From positions 14,791,058 to 14,855,057 of the forward strand of contig CM036631.1 in assembly GCA_020746105.1 (NCBI GenBank): a stretch of DNA of 64,000 nucleotides, written 5' to 3'. The DNA comes from Trogon surrucura. Its lineage: Eukaryota; Chordata; Aves; Trogoniformes; Trogonidae. Under the pieces are notes generated by a model, which ran no database searches, was not told where the DNA came from, and was given only the letters and a program-made list of their open reading frames with translations. How positions within the stretch are numbered: position 1 is the stretch's first letter; each line of letters starts with the position of its first letter. Made by a program: the position numbers and the translations under genes. This document shows positions 10,513 to 23,240 of this stretch, in pieces.

Positions 10513-12320
10513 AAGAGGAAGGAGTTGGGCGTGTTGGGGCATTCCACTGATGAACAAGCCATCGCGTAGAGGGCAGGACTCGATTTCACGGACAACCTGG
10601 TGCATGTTGGAAGGATGTGCTGCCGTTTTGCTCCCATCTTTGCGAGAAATGCTCTTCTTGCAAATATGGAGGACCACGTTCTAGTTCTTGATGACGTTCT
10701 TTCTTTTGCACAAGCAGTAATGCAGGGAATTTTTATATTTCATCGTTAGGTAACACTGTTGACGTTGGTGTGCATTTATAAATGCAGGGACTTAGTACGT
10801 CTTGATAGGGATATTCTCTGAGAATTTGACCTTAGCCTATCAATAAATGAATTAAAAGAAGGTAAATTTTAAGGTAATAATAATACTACTAATTTAAAAT
10901 ATTTTTGGGCCCCCAGGCTTCCAGGTCCGTGGGGTAACTCGATAAAGTATATGCAAAGTCAGCTTTAGAGTGTGCCCTAGTATTCCTTTTGGCAGGAGAG
11001 AAGCCACCTCTAACGCCCACGAGACTGACCTGCTTTCCAAGAGAGGCTTTAGCTCTGCAGGCAGATGTTTGCGTTTTGAACCTGCGGGTCTGAAACAAGC
11101 TGAGCTCCCGCTGAGCTTTAGAGTCACACAGGTACGTGGGGCACCTGTGCTTTGTGCCCAAGACCTTCACCGGGGCACTGCTCTCTTCAGAAACATCAGA
11201 AAAGTGCGTCTGGAAAAGGTTGTTTTTTGTATTTTTTTTTTTTAACCCATGAACGACTGGTGTGGATGAAGGTACCTCAGTGCCCCGGGCAGTCTCCTTG
11301 CTCATGGCCAGGCAGCGGCAGCAGAGTTTTGGAGATCCTCCTCCCAGCAGGCTGATGATCACAGGGCGTTTCGTTAAATGCCCTGAATTAAGGAGCACAA
11401 GTAGAGCTACAGTGACTCGCCCTGCCTAGTACCCAGACACTTGTTGCTGAGGAAATTCCCTTTTCCCCCGATGTTTTAGCACATCCCTTTCTCAGCCAGG
11501 TTTGTTTTTTTTTTCACTGTAGCCCATACTCCGCAGGAGAAAGGAGTCTGCACCCCTTTTTCACAGCCACAGACTTTCTGCTGTCGAACGGCATTTCCCA
11601 GAGGTTGCGCCGGAGGAGTAAATCCAAACCGTGTCCCACTTAACTGTCTTCAGTGGAAGTTTTGCCTGCACTGGGGCTACAGGACCAGACCTTCAGTTAG
11701 TTACAGGACTTTTCTTTTGTCTTAAATTACTCTATCTTTTGTACGAGGAGCTTCCTTAACGTGTAAGCCTAAAATCCTTACGTAGGATGCCGAGCTAAAC
11801 CCCATCAGTACGACTCTTTTTAAGCGTAGTACGTTTTAGTTTTGCTTTGTCGGACGATAAACTGCACTTCCAAGTAATATTGGTGCAATTAACCTCGTTT
11901 CTTCTATTGCTTTGTCTTGTCCATGGCACTTGCGTTACAAATAGAGAACTGAAAAATAAAATACGAATGGAAGATTTCTTTAAAGTCTAACTACTGTATG
12001 GTTTGTTACAAAACCGAACGTCTAAAGACTGTTTTCAAGAGAAATTAGTTATTTCTTTTTTCCTTTTCCTTTTTCTTTGCCAAACTAATTTAAAGATTAA
12101 TGCTAGAACTTTTTAAAAAATGCCATATTTAGCTTTTGATATATTTATTTGTTTTAAAGTATGTGATAAACTCGATATTTTTCTGTAGTCTGTCCAAAGA
12201 AGGTACCAGAAAAGAAATTATGTGGAAGAAAATGGTATTAACCAAATATTCTTGAAGCTTATTTAAAATACTGATCCAACCAAAGATTTTTATTAATAAA
12301 GGGCTTATATTTTGTTAACT
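10513..12320 (+). other. ANO1: ANO1 3'UTR (inferred extent)
   Basis: Non-coding sequence downstream of the ANO1 stop, AT-rich towards its end with ATTTA-type elements (for example near 12,141-12,150). AATAAA hexamers occur at 10842-10847, 11955-11960 and 12295-12300. The last is followed within 30 bases by a TG/T-rich tract, the usual cleavage layout, so I place the main 3' end near 12,320. Another AATAAA at 12953-12958 could extend it. Confidence 0.5.
12295..12300 (+). terminator. ANO1: Likely ANO1 polyadenylation signal
   Basis: A canonical AATAAA lies 1.8 kb after the ANO1 stop, followed by a region rich in TTGT/TTTCTGTTG (12,315-12,340) that fits a downstream GU-rich element. The choice among several hexamers is inference. 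Confidence 0.45.
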
Positions 12321-12400
12321 CTTGTTTCTGTTGTATTTTGACTTGCAGGAATGTCACTATTTTCAAAATTTGTACCTTACGATAGCTTGCTGCTCTAGGG

Positions 12401-12518
12401 CCAAATCCTGCCTGATTTACTCACACGAGAAGCATTACTCCTGGTAGTAAGTGTTTACCAGATCAGACCCACTGACTGCAATAGGACTGTAAGTGGGAAT
12501 AAATCAAGCAGAATTCTG
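12401..12518. repeat. MITE-like palindromic element with about 26-bp inverted ends
   Basis: The left end CCAAATCCTGCCTGATTTAC (12401 on) pairs with the reverse complement of the right end, GTGGGAATAAATCAAGCAGA (12493 on). About 19 of 26 bases match. The centre contains CCCACTGACTGCAATAGGAC. Palindromic elements with AATCCTGC ends and a core like ATTGACTTCAATGGGA are common in turtle, crocodile and bird genomes as old non-autonomous repeats. The family name is not determined here. Confidence 0.6.
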
Positions 12519-12958
12519 TCCGTACATCTTATTGAAAAAGTGTTCTTCCTCTCATTCCTTGGTAGCCCAAAAGATCAAGAAGGCGGCCAAACACGAGCTA
12601 CCTATTCTGAAGAGAAATCTTAGGGGAACTTCCCCTAAGGGGATTTCATCTGTAAATACTTATCTGAAAGTATTCCCAACCTAATACTGACATTCCTGTA
12701 AATGGTAGAACTATATCCTGAACACATACTTAGCAGAACTTTTCGTTATTTGCTGAAATCATGGAATAGTAACAGTTGCTTATAGTTTCTTTTGTACAGT
12801 AAATTGTTTGAAATGGAATTTTGTATATAAAAACTGTATTACTACTTAGATAACTATAAAACTCTTTCATGGAATCATTTTTTTAAGAAAAGCAAATATA
12901 TACCAAATCTGTTTTAGCTCTTTTTTTTTTTTTCCTTTGAACATTTATTTGAAATAAA

Positions 12959-15900
12959 CTTAAATATGCAAGAGTTTCTCCTGTGGGACAGGTTCTATTC
13001 CCAATCCTCCTTGTGCTCTTGAGTGTGCAACTATGAGCAGTGTTAGATTGGAGAAATAGAGTAATCTGTGTTACAGTTTGCCTAAAACTTGATGGGTGAT
13101 GCCCTTCCCGGTGCTCCCTGTGTACTCAGACAGCAGAGGCCAGAACTGAGATTTGCTCACAGGTATTGACTGCTTCATTTATAGACATCTTCCGACGGTG
13201 TCGAAGGTAAATCTTGTGTTTGAGCTGCTTTAGATACCCAATATTAAGTGAATCCCACCTAAGAGCACAATGGGAGGTTTGGCTTCTAGCACAAAGACGA
13301 CTGCACCACAGACACCGAATATTAAGTGATGGATCTTACCCTGGGAGCTTTAATTTCCCCCTGTTTTTAGTCTCAGGCATTTAGCAGAATGTAACGTCTC
13401 AGAGCTTCCGCTAAGACGTTTGAAATGGGCTCGTCATGAGGAAGAATGCTGTTTTGTTTGGTAATTTAAATTGAAGCTGTATTCATTGTTAAGAAAAAAA
13501 ACGGAATGATAAAACTGAAAGAATGAAACTCAGGGATCCCTTTGACTGTGTCTTGCTGAATGCAGCTACCAAGGGGAAGCAGCTGAGGAAGCAGAATGGC
13601 CTCACTGTCTGTGTCACATTTTTCTTGCCTTGTGAGACCTGCAGAAGCAAAGCTGGGCTCAAAACCTGACTTGCCACTTCCAATTTTTTTCTCCTTCTCT
13701 CATTCACCTCTTCTGCGAGAGGGCAAAGCATAAGCCTTCATACCAGTTCTCCCTTTCTAGCCAGAAAATACTGATGCTTTAACTAATGAATTTTAGTCAG
13801 AAAGTAGGAATTCAATTCCAAGGCAACAGATATGAAAACCAGAAGCAGGTAAAGAGCTGCCTAGTTGGTAACTGGTTTGGTTTTCATCAGTTCTTAAAGA
13901 CAAAGTGGTAGATACGAGCTCATCAGATATAAGGTGATGCCTTCCAGAGAGAGGTTTGCACTGCGGTTGTGGTACTTGTCTTGAAAGATTTTTCTCGTAT
14001 TTGCAATGCAAGTAGAAACAAGTTTTGGTTTTACCAATAGCAAACCTGAGCCAGGGTTATGCTGATAAGGATTCACTGGAAGAGGAGGGCGAGAAAAGAT
14101 TAATAAAGAGGAACATAGATCTAGAAGTAACCAAGCAATAACTGAAAATACCTCGATGTGACTCACAGCTACTGTACGGGCTGGGTTTGCCGAATGATAG
14201 CAATATTTGTATTCATACAAACCCAGCTGAATTCTGTATTGATTTCACAATATCGCCACGACGTGCGTTCAACCTGTTCTTGGCGTGCCTCTGCCACAGA
14301 ACTCCAGTACGAAACCCCATTTCCCAGCCCTGCTTTGATCAAAGAAAAAGAACAAAGACAAACCCAGTGTATCAATGTATTAAACAGAAAAATCATTACA
14401 CTGGTTTACTTAGTCCAAGAGCAAATGCAGACAAAGGCAGGAAAGATTAAAGGTGGGAGTGGCTGCACAGACCATTTTTGAACCGTGGCGAAAGCGCCGT
14501 TTGCTTTTTTTGCTGCCCAAAGTTTGTGGCAAAGACACAACTTCGGTTGGTGCATCTGAGGAGGAAATCGTACCCACCCTATTGTGTTGACAGTGAGAGT
14601 CTGAATCTTCTGGATTTCCAGGCCATTGTGTTTCTAAGATACTGTCTTACAAATATTTTGCAGTCTTAAATAGCTTAAGGGTGAATAAGTCTCAAGTCAA
14701 GGCACAGACACACTTCTATTTTTAAACCCTCCGTGCTCTCTGGTCCTGAGCTGTTAATGATCTTTTTGGCTGTTGGGATTTCCAATAAGCAATAATAAAA
14801 CAATTTACTTTTCATCTTGTTACCTCAGGAGTCTGAACTCTCCTGAAGGTTCGCAGATCACTTGAGTTCATTTATATTTTCACGTGAAGCTTTCAGAGTA
14901 AGCAACTCTGGGTTTTTTTTTTTGCTTTTTTTTTCCCTCCTGAAGAAACCGTCTTAAAATTTATATGAATTCCATTCAAACTCTGGTTCAATTCTTTGCG
15001 CATTTGAGTACTATTTATTCCATCACAAAACACAATATACCATTTTTAGTACAGCAGAGGAAAACCAAAGGGTTTTTTTTTTAAGTCTCCTTTTTTTAGC
15101 CCAGCAGGACGTTCTGAAGAAGAAACTATTAATGTAGGTTCTTTTTCATTTTAAGCTCTTCCCTTAATTTTTAATACCATGCATGCCACCTGATTCGAAG
15201 CCAGCTGAAGCCAAAGGAAATATTCCTTTTCACCGCAGAGCGCTTTGCATGAGACTAAGCATTGCCTTATTGAACAATTGGATCCACCTACAATAAAATA
15301 GTGACACGTATTCTATGGTACTTTCAGAACCCAGAGAGTCAGATAAAGCCGAAATACATTGATGCAGATAAGTTGTGTGAGCTGTAGAGTTCTGCACACT
15401 GTTGTCTTAGTTCCCATGAGGTAAAGGGCTCCGAAAATCGGGCATGACACTGATTATGTAAACTGAGTTGCGCGGGTTTGGAGGTTTTGAGGTCAGAGCT
15501 TTCATCTTGCTTAGTACAACCTGCATCAGAAAATTCATGCCGAAACGGGAAACGTATCCATCACAATGCTCATGAGAAAAAGAATCGAAACATAAGATAT
15601 GAAGCAGAGTGTTTGTGCTGAACAAACTTAAAAGCGTAACAAAGTCTGTTTTTTCAGAGCAAGAGTTAAATGCAGTTCAGCAATCTTTCTCAGAGCAGAA
15701 GAGCTTATTCCCTGTTTTTCCTTCTAAATAAAATAGAGTGGGCATCTTCTCTACTGGAAATATTAGAGATGGAGTCTAGGGAAAAGGTGCACGTAGAGAA
15801 AGGAGGAAGGACTTTTGATTCTTGGTCTCAGATTGAAGTTAGCTCAGCCACAGAAGTTTTTTTTCTGGAAAGAGAATCGCTTCCTAAGGCAAGGCCATCT

Positions 15901-18900
15901 CATAGGCAGGTTATCAGGCAGCCTTTGCCCACGTTTTTGTAGCGATGTGCAACCCTATCCCGCCAAGCAGTGCAATGCCGTTGGTCTTGCGTTCAGATGA
16001 AAGCTGGAAGGCTTTGGTCCTGTGGAAGGAAATGGATGAAAACAGAGTAAGAAAGAAAAGACCTCCCTGCATCTCCGAGGGCTTCGTGACTATGCCTTCT
16101 CCATGGATATAGTGAATTGCAAATAATACCATGACCCTTCAAAAATAAACAGTTCCTCTAGGAACACGTGCATTTTTAAGGTTGCTCAGAAGGATTTATA
16201 AGCTCTCAAGCAGCTTCCAATGCTGAAGTTGGCTCCCAGTTGGTGCAAGCCCTTTGGTTCTGTAGTAGGTGAGGCTCTCAAGCCCCAAAGGCGATGTGCA
16301 GGTGAGAGGCTGATCCACCTGCGCTGTCTGCTTTGAACCGACACGGCAGCGTTGCGTCAGACCGGCACGGTGCTCACAAACATGGAATTCCCATCCATCC
16401 AGGTAGGAACGTGCAATTAGATGAGCAGCTCACATTTCTGAAGGTATTAATCTTCAAAATGCATCAGTAGGTAAAGAAAGTGGGTAATTACAAGTAATCA
16501 ACCATCAAGTGGGAAAGTAATACACATCTTAGCAGGCTAGACTACTCCAGGTTTACTGCGCGACCTCTCAGGTCAGCAAGAGAGAGGGTGTGTAATGAAA
16601 TGGCTCTGCAGGGTGGTGGATAATACTCCTAGAGTTATTTAGGTATTCTACTCAGGCATTGTTGGGAGTGGGAGGGACCTGGGAGCAGGAAAGGAACAAA
16701 GTCCTGAGAGTAAATTAATGTGAATTTCAGGTACATCTTCCTTCTGGCCTGAAAGAGCAGAAGAAGTAAAAACCAAGAACCAGTTCTGAAATTCTGCTAC
16801 ACCTCTTCACTTCTGTCTTTTGGCATTTTACTTCTGAAACCAGATTTCTCCACACCTTTACTACGCTTGCCTTTTAGCACTGACCACAGAAAGCTGTAGA
16901 GCTAGGCTGGTAATCAGCTCTGGGTCTTCTCCTGGTTAAGAAACGGCAGTTAATCACTTCCAGGTTTGGGTACTTGGCAAAGATGTAACACAGGGTGCTC
17001 CTGCTTTAAAAACCCTCCCTCCAAAATGGGTGAATACCAGCAAAGATGTATGTTTGTATGTATGCTTGAGAGAGGGTGAGCTTGGGTCTGATCTTATGCT
17101 GCAAGTCATTTAGTTCTCATTGTATCTGTGAACAAGAGAGTCTGAAGAAAAAAGAAAACTCGGCACGTGAACTTTTTGAGGGTAAGCGGACAAAGCTGTG
17201 GTATGTGGAACTTCCTTATTTCTTCTGATGTGTACAGATTATAAGGAAAATATATAAATGCTACATATTGCATTATATTAATCTGTTTTTGTCTCAGTAA
17301 GTCACACTCATTCATAGACTTTTCATCTCTGGGAACAAGTGCAACAAGTTTCCATTATGTTTGCGTATAAAAAAGAACTAAAAAGTGTGGCTTAACACTA
17401 ACTCGTATCTGGTTCTGCCTACAATGCTGTGGAGTAGCTGAACGTGTTCCTTTAGAGAGAAAAAAAATTAACATGTTCTCCCGCCGCCAAGAACTAAGGG
17501 TGGGGATGACGAAACCAGATTTGCTTTCTCATTTATTATATCCAAATCCCTATGAGTAACTAACCTAGTCATATCCTGCCTCACTTAATGGTTGCCTAAA
17601 ACTGTTCACGTTTGAAAAGGAAATGAGCGCTCCGGATAATAAGTGCACTGTGTTTGAGCAGACAAGGCACTCCCTCTCTAATCGAGTTTGAAAAAAAACC
17701 TTGCACCTTCCAGCTTCAACAACGGTGAGATAATGACTCAGATAAGAAATACCGTATTGGCACATTCTTGAAGAATCCACTGATTTTTCCTCTAATGGGT
17801 AATTCTACTGCCAGTCACAGGTAAATAAGGTAATACTGGGTCTGTTACTCTCCCCAGTGGGCTCACATACCCTGAGTTCAACTCAGAATTCTAGCAAGCA
17901 TGGCCAGGCTCATTCATTTATACCTATTTAAGTGAAATTTTAGTAACTCTGAGAGATGTTTGGAAGCCAAGATGTTTTCTGGTCCATGAAGAGGCCATTC
18001 TGCAGCCTGGATGCAGAGACACAGCTGGGAGAAAGGTTACCTTTTTCACACCACTTTTGTGACAGCGACCAGGTCGCTGTTAATACAGAGACTAAAGTTT
18101 GAATATTCACAAAAAAACCCCAAACATAAAAATCCCTGCTGCTCCTTTTTCAACTGCAATGCTGTGTAGCTGGCAATCGAGTACTGCTGCAATCATAAGG
18201 AAAGGGGAAAAAAACCCTTTCCTTAGGCAGGAGAATGAAGTCCTGTGGTATAGGACTATCTGCATGCTTGTAAGAAATACTTCCAAGTGGTGCAAACTAG
18301 TGCAAAATCGATAAGTTTTCTGCAAAGTAATTAACTTTAAGCTATCCTAACCTTTTTTTATAGCTGCTCAGAGTATCGTATTTTCCAACGCCAAGAAGGA
18401 GACCGAAGGAAAACACGTCCATTTATTTTCTGCCCAAGAAAATAAATCTTCATGTGGTAAGTATTTACTTTTTCATGTTTTTATTGGGCTTTGGAGCTAG
18501 CAATACAGCCACTCGGGAAGATAAAGAACAAATTTATATACTCCTCAGAAATTAATTAGCATTAGCTTTCAAGCCTGGCCATCAGAACCTCTGGATTGTT
18601 TCCCTGGCTGAATAGCAACTCCCAGTTTGTATCTGAGCTTCATTCTCAAACGATCACAGAGCCCACCACTGCGCACGGGGGTGAGACCCCAGTGGGGGTT
18701 TGAGATTTAACGGATCAGAGGGAGTGTTGGACTCACAAATGACTGAAGTCCAGTGGCTCTTCGCCACCCCCAGGGAGATATTTTTGCCTTTGGAGCCACG
18801 TTGGTATCTCTGCAGCACGGCGGAAGGCAGGCGTGTGGGCTCCCCTCGGCATAAGTTAACACGAGATTTGACATCTCTGTATTGTAACCCTGCCAGAGGT

Positions 18901-21900
18901 TGATCTTTGGGAGGCAACTGCTCAGAACAGCTGCCTCACATGGCAATTCTAAGGTAACCCCACAAAGCCGACGTTTTTAATGCTGTCCAGGTCAGCTTAG
19001 CCTAGTTCCAGCAGGGATTGAACAGAATAGAACTAGAAAGGGCCCCAAAAGAGACCTAATGATCATTCACTACTATTTGAGGAGGGTTTTTTATTTCCTC
19101 TCTGGCTTATTTCACAATGGCATTCCCGTGCAGACAACCCTTGTTTTCTGTTTTCTCCGCTCTTTTGTTTTTCCAAGTGCAAAAGTGATGTTGCAGAGCT
19201 TAAGTGATAAAGAGGGTTTAGAGGAACGAAATGTGCTGGTCTAACATATACACACACAGCTTTATTGACATGTGAAATGTTTGGCCAAATGATTTCATAC
19301 TTACATGGTATGATGAAAATTCACTACAAAAATAGGTAAAAAGTCAAGTCGGAGGTTTTTAGGCTGGGGAAAATAAACAAAAGTCTACAATTCACCCTTC
19401 CCCTAAAGTTAAACTAACTTCTTCTGCCAACAATAACACAACAGAACTGTATCAACAGAATTATATCAACACTTCTTCTGTTTCAATATTAAGTTCAAGC
19501 ATCTGTTAACAACTTATTGCTTGTTGTTGTTGTTACTTGGCCAGATCTTTCATCTGTATACAACCTAGTCATGCCAGAGTTCACTTTCTTTTCAGTACTT
19601 ATTTACTTTTCCCACACTCTGCTCCTAATTTCCTCTCTTTCAGTCCATAATTTGACATTTCTTATGGGCCCTTTTGTCATGGGCAGTTTCTTCTAGGATC
19701 CTAGGTCACTTCACACACAGTTTCTTTACTAGAGCGCTTCTTTCTATGCTGAATGTTGTAACAACAGAGAGGTAGTATCTGTCAAAAGAAACATGGTTCA
19801 GTTCGTTCACAAAAGGAAGAAACTTTCTTTTCTTGGCTGAAAAATGTGTACTTTAGGATTTTGCAAGCAAAGGATGAGAGGCATTGACTAAGTATATAAA
19901 TAAATTTTCTGGAAATCAGTTTATTCACCACGGGAGTAAAAAAGCAAGCAAACAAACCCCCTGTTACTGCCTGATTCAGTTAGCAGGGAGGGGGCTGCAT
20001 TTTTTTTAATACTGCTCTCATTGTGAGGGCAAGGAGAAGGCAAGCTATGAGTATTTACAGAAAGCCATCCGTCACATCGGAGTAGGCTGCCAGACAAAAC
20101 AGTCAGCAAAGGTGGACTCAGCACTTGTCAATAACGAGCACTAACAGCAAACCAGATGATATCAGAGGGATCGCAGCGCCTGCAGCAAGTGCCGGACACT
20201 TCCACAGCCCCAGAGCACAGCAGAGCGTGAGGCTGGCGCAACGCAGCAGGACCAGCCAGAAACGCAGGTTGCCTGGGCTAGAAAACACGAAGCATCTTCT
20301 CAAGTTTCCGCACAAACTCATCTCAGTCACCTGCGGTTCAGTGCAGCCACGCACGTTTTATCAAAAAATTCTACTATTCAGGGCGAGTGGATTAATACAC
20401 CGCTTTTAAAAGCGGTTGTTTAACAAATAAATAAACTTTCCAGCCACCCTGTGTTTATTCTCACGACGGGACCGTGCCCAGGCCCCGCGAAGGGCAGCCG
20501 CGCGCTTCACCGCTCCGCGTCCAGCCTCTAAACGGGTGTTTGTTGCCTGAACGCCCAGTGACCAACACCTCACCGAAGGCTCGGCAGGAATTAATCTCTT
20601 TTTTTTTCTTTTTTTTTTTCCTCTCTCTTTGCCCTGCTTCTCCAGCAAGGGCCATCAAGTCAAAAGGCTCAGGTTCAAAACACTCCCGGGCTTTGAGCTC
20701 CCTCTGCAGTATTTTGCAAGGAATCGGCTTGCCTCAAGAAGCCTCTAAATTATTTGTTTAGGAACTGGATCATTCATAGCACTTAAATTTCTGGGAAACC
20801 TCCACTGAAATCTGAGCCGGTCCAATAAATCATTTCTATCAGGTTTAATTCTGATGTGGAGCGGTTATGATCTGTTGACCTTGGCCAATGCTTTATTTGC
20901 TAAAGCCCCGTGAACCGCGTTCAGAAGAAATAATTGGAGGAAAGCGAGTTGCTTGGGTTTTATTTCCATCTGTGAAAGTGTCAAAGCAGAATTAACGGGT
21001 CAGATCCAAATGCAATAAAAGGGACTACTAAATCACTATGCCAGGCATTAGGAGAGAGTTTAAAGGCATTTAAGTGGTGATTTATATCTCAATTAAGTGA
21101 TGATTTCTATCTTTTACTTCCACGTTTGGTACTAATTTAGACACCTTTAGAATTACCCTGATGTATGGAATTGCTTTCACGCCTCTTTGCGCTTCAGTGG
21201 CCGCTAAGTTCCTACCAACCCATTAAAATCTCCGTTGATGTTGCTTTTAATTGCAAGTCAAGGGATAGAATATAAAGGTATAAATTACTCTGCTTTAGAC
21301 TTACTTCACACAGATTTGTCTCTGAATTTGGCCAGCTGCCATCACCAGGCTCAAGCTATGCACCACGCAATTTGGTTCCTCCTGCTCTGTAGAGTCCCCT
21401 TCTTCAGCAAAATTGAGATTTAACTGAATTTTTTACTTCTTATATAGTTGCTAGGGCTTACATCTGCTTTCTAAATTAATCCACGCACTGCAAATACATC
21501 TCCCCTTGGCTACCACACCACCCTTTTCATTAATGTTCTCATGGAAGGCTGTTGGAAGTCCCAAATTTAGAGAGAATTTTGGGATCACCTGGTTAAAAAA
21601 AGAAAAATCAAAGAAGATATTGCTAATGCTATAGCAAAGGAAACAATTTTAAGGGAATGCCTACTTGCAGGAGATGAGGCTGTACATTGTTTGTATAACC
21701 TGGGAGGATTATGTGGGAAACAAATCTTGAATTCAGGGTGAAACGCGTTTTCTTGTATTACTGTGTCCGCTGCCAGGGATTCACAGATGGGCTTCATGCG
21801 TGCAGCCAGTTCCGTGGATCAGCTTTCTCGCTCACGTGTAAGACTAGCTCTGCGCAACGGCCTGAAACAGGATGCTGAAAATCGAGCAGTTTTATCTAAA

Positions 21901-22671
21901 GGAGGGCTTGCGCCTGTGGGAGTTTCAGAAATGTTTCGGGAGTAATGTTGCTCACGTTGGAATGTGAGACTGGGGAAGGAGATGTAGAAGACGATAACGC
22001 TTAAGCTTGCGTATCTGAGACGGCAATCTTCTTCTGACAAGGACCACGGGTCTGTGTATTGCAAAACACCAATAAATTAAAGGCTGTGCTGGAAACAATT
22101 TAGTAATTGGGTAGCTTGGGGAATCACCATGCCAGTGTTCACAGAAGGAACAAGTAAATCTCTGAACTACCCACATGCGCCGTGAAGAAAAACCATTAGT
22201 TTTCCCGAACTCTGGAACCTACCAAACAAAGGGACGAACTTGACCCTTCCCATTTAGGAAAAGTTCACCAACTTCCACCTTATATAAAAATTGCCTTTAA
22301 AACACAAGGTCGTAACATTTGCCCTATCTCTTCTCTTTCAAAGGTCAGGAGTTAGCTTATGCCACAACTGATCTGTATCAGGAACAAAGCCCAGGCTGCA
22401 AGCCCTGTGTTTCCAGGGAAAGGTGGAGGTCCCTGTGGGCAGAGGCTGCTTTCCCAGACAGCTGCCAGGAAGAACACCACGGGAACAGCGTCTCTTTGGG
22501 AACAAGGCTCTGACGTGACCCTTCTTGCTCTTTGTCAAGAGAATCCTGTCATCCTTGTACCGCTCGCCTTTCCCCCTTTTGCAAAAAAAACCCCACACAA
22601 GCAAAAAGATATCCTTGTAGGATTGCTTATAGTAAGTCAAATAATTTTGTAGTAAACGAGGTATCTACAGT
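12959..22671. other. ANO1-FADD intergenic region
   Basis: About 9.7 kb with no recognisable conserved coding exon. It holds a possible exon (18364-18456), a 19-bp perfect palindrome (18062-18080), a degenerate antisense CR1 end near 19,020-19,075, a CpG-rich patch (20,460-20,590) next to a T-rich tract (20,598-20,621), and a stretch that looks like a conserved regulatory element (20,780-21,230). Short open frames on both strands have no family resemblance. Confidence 0.7.
18364..18456 (+). other. Exon-like segment between ANO1 and FADD
   Basis: A 93-base segment bounded by CCTTTTTTTATAG and a consensus donor GTAAGT. It is open across its length in two of three frames, one reading AQSIVFSNAKKETEGKHVHL and the other SYFPTPRRRPKENTS. 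No family is recognised. It could be a lncRNA exon, an alternative terminal exon or chance. Confidence 0.2.
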
Positions 22672-22709
22672 TCATAGAATCATAGAATGGGCCGAGTTGG
22701 AAGTGACCT
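22672..22709 (-). mobile_element. Older antisense CR1, left piece of an interrupted copy
   Basis: The sequence TCATAGAATCATAGAATGG followed by GTTGGAAGTGACCT is the reverse complement of a CR1 3' end. The element breaks off at GTGACCT, where a sense CR1 begins, and resumes at 23,241 with CCTTAAAGACCATC, which is the expected continuation of a CR1 in this orientation. Confidence 0.85.
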
Positions 22710-23240
22710 ACTGCCCTGGTGAGACTCCATCTGGAATATTGTGTCCAGTTCTGGGCCCCTCAGCTCAAGAGAGACACGGAACTGCTGGAGAGAGTCCAGC
22801 ACAGGGCAACTGGGATGATGAAGGGAGTGGAGCATCTCCCTTATGAGGAAAGGCTGAGGGAGCTGGGGCTCTTTAGTTTGGAGGAGACTGAGGGGTGACC
22901 TCATTAATGTTTACAAATATATAAAGGGGGAGTGTCAGGAGGATGGAGCCAGGCTCTTCTCGGTGGCAAACAATGATAGGACCAGGGGTAATGGGCTGAA
23001 ACTGGAACATAAGAGGTTCCGCTTAAACTTGAGAAGAAACTTCTTCTCAGTGAGGGTGACGGAGCCCTGGCACAGGCTGCCCAGGGAGGTTGTGGAGTCT
23101 CCTTCTCTGGAGACATTCAAGACCCGCCTGGACACGTTCCAATGTAGCATTATCGAGGCGTTCCTGCTCTGGCAGGGGGACTGGACTGGATGACCTTTCG
23201 AGGTCCCTTCCAATCTCTGACATTCTGTGTGATTCTGTGA
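22709..23240 (+). mobile_element. CR1 LINE, 5'-truncated, sense, nested in an older CR1
   Basis: This copy has the same start block as the one at 30.7 kb (GAGACTCCATCTGGAATATT), the reverse-transcriptase C-terminal frame ([30 protein letters not shown]) and a 3' end of ATTCTGTGTGATTCTGTGA. It splits an antisense CR1, so it is the younger of the two. GTGACCT occurs at both junctions (22703-22709 and 23237-23243) and may be a short target duplication or microhomology. Confidence 0.92.

Noticed and set aside
10889-11398. 169-codon open frame on the minus strand within the ANO1 3'UTR
   Set aside because: Its Lys/Asn stretch comes from a T-rich tract, it overlaps open frames on the other strand, and it has no domain or family resemblance.
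22963-23193. Short open frames inside CR1 copies that look like a conserved protein
   Set aside because: They are the C-terminal remnant of the CR1 reverse transcriptase without its catalytic domain, so they are listed as mobile elements and not as genes.
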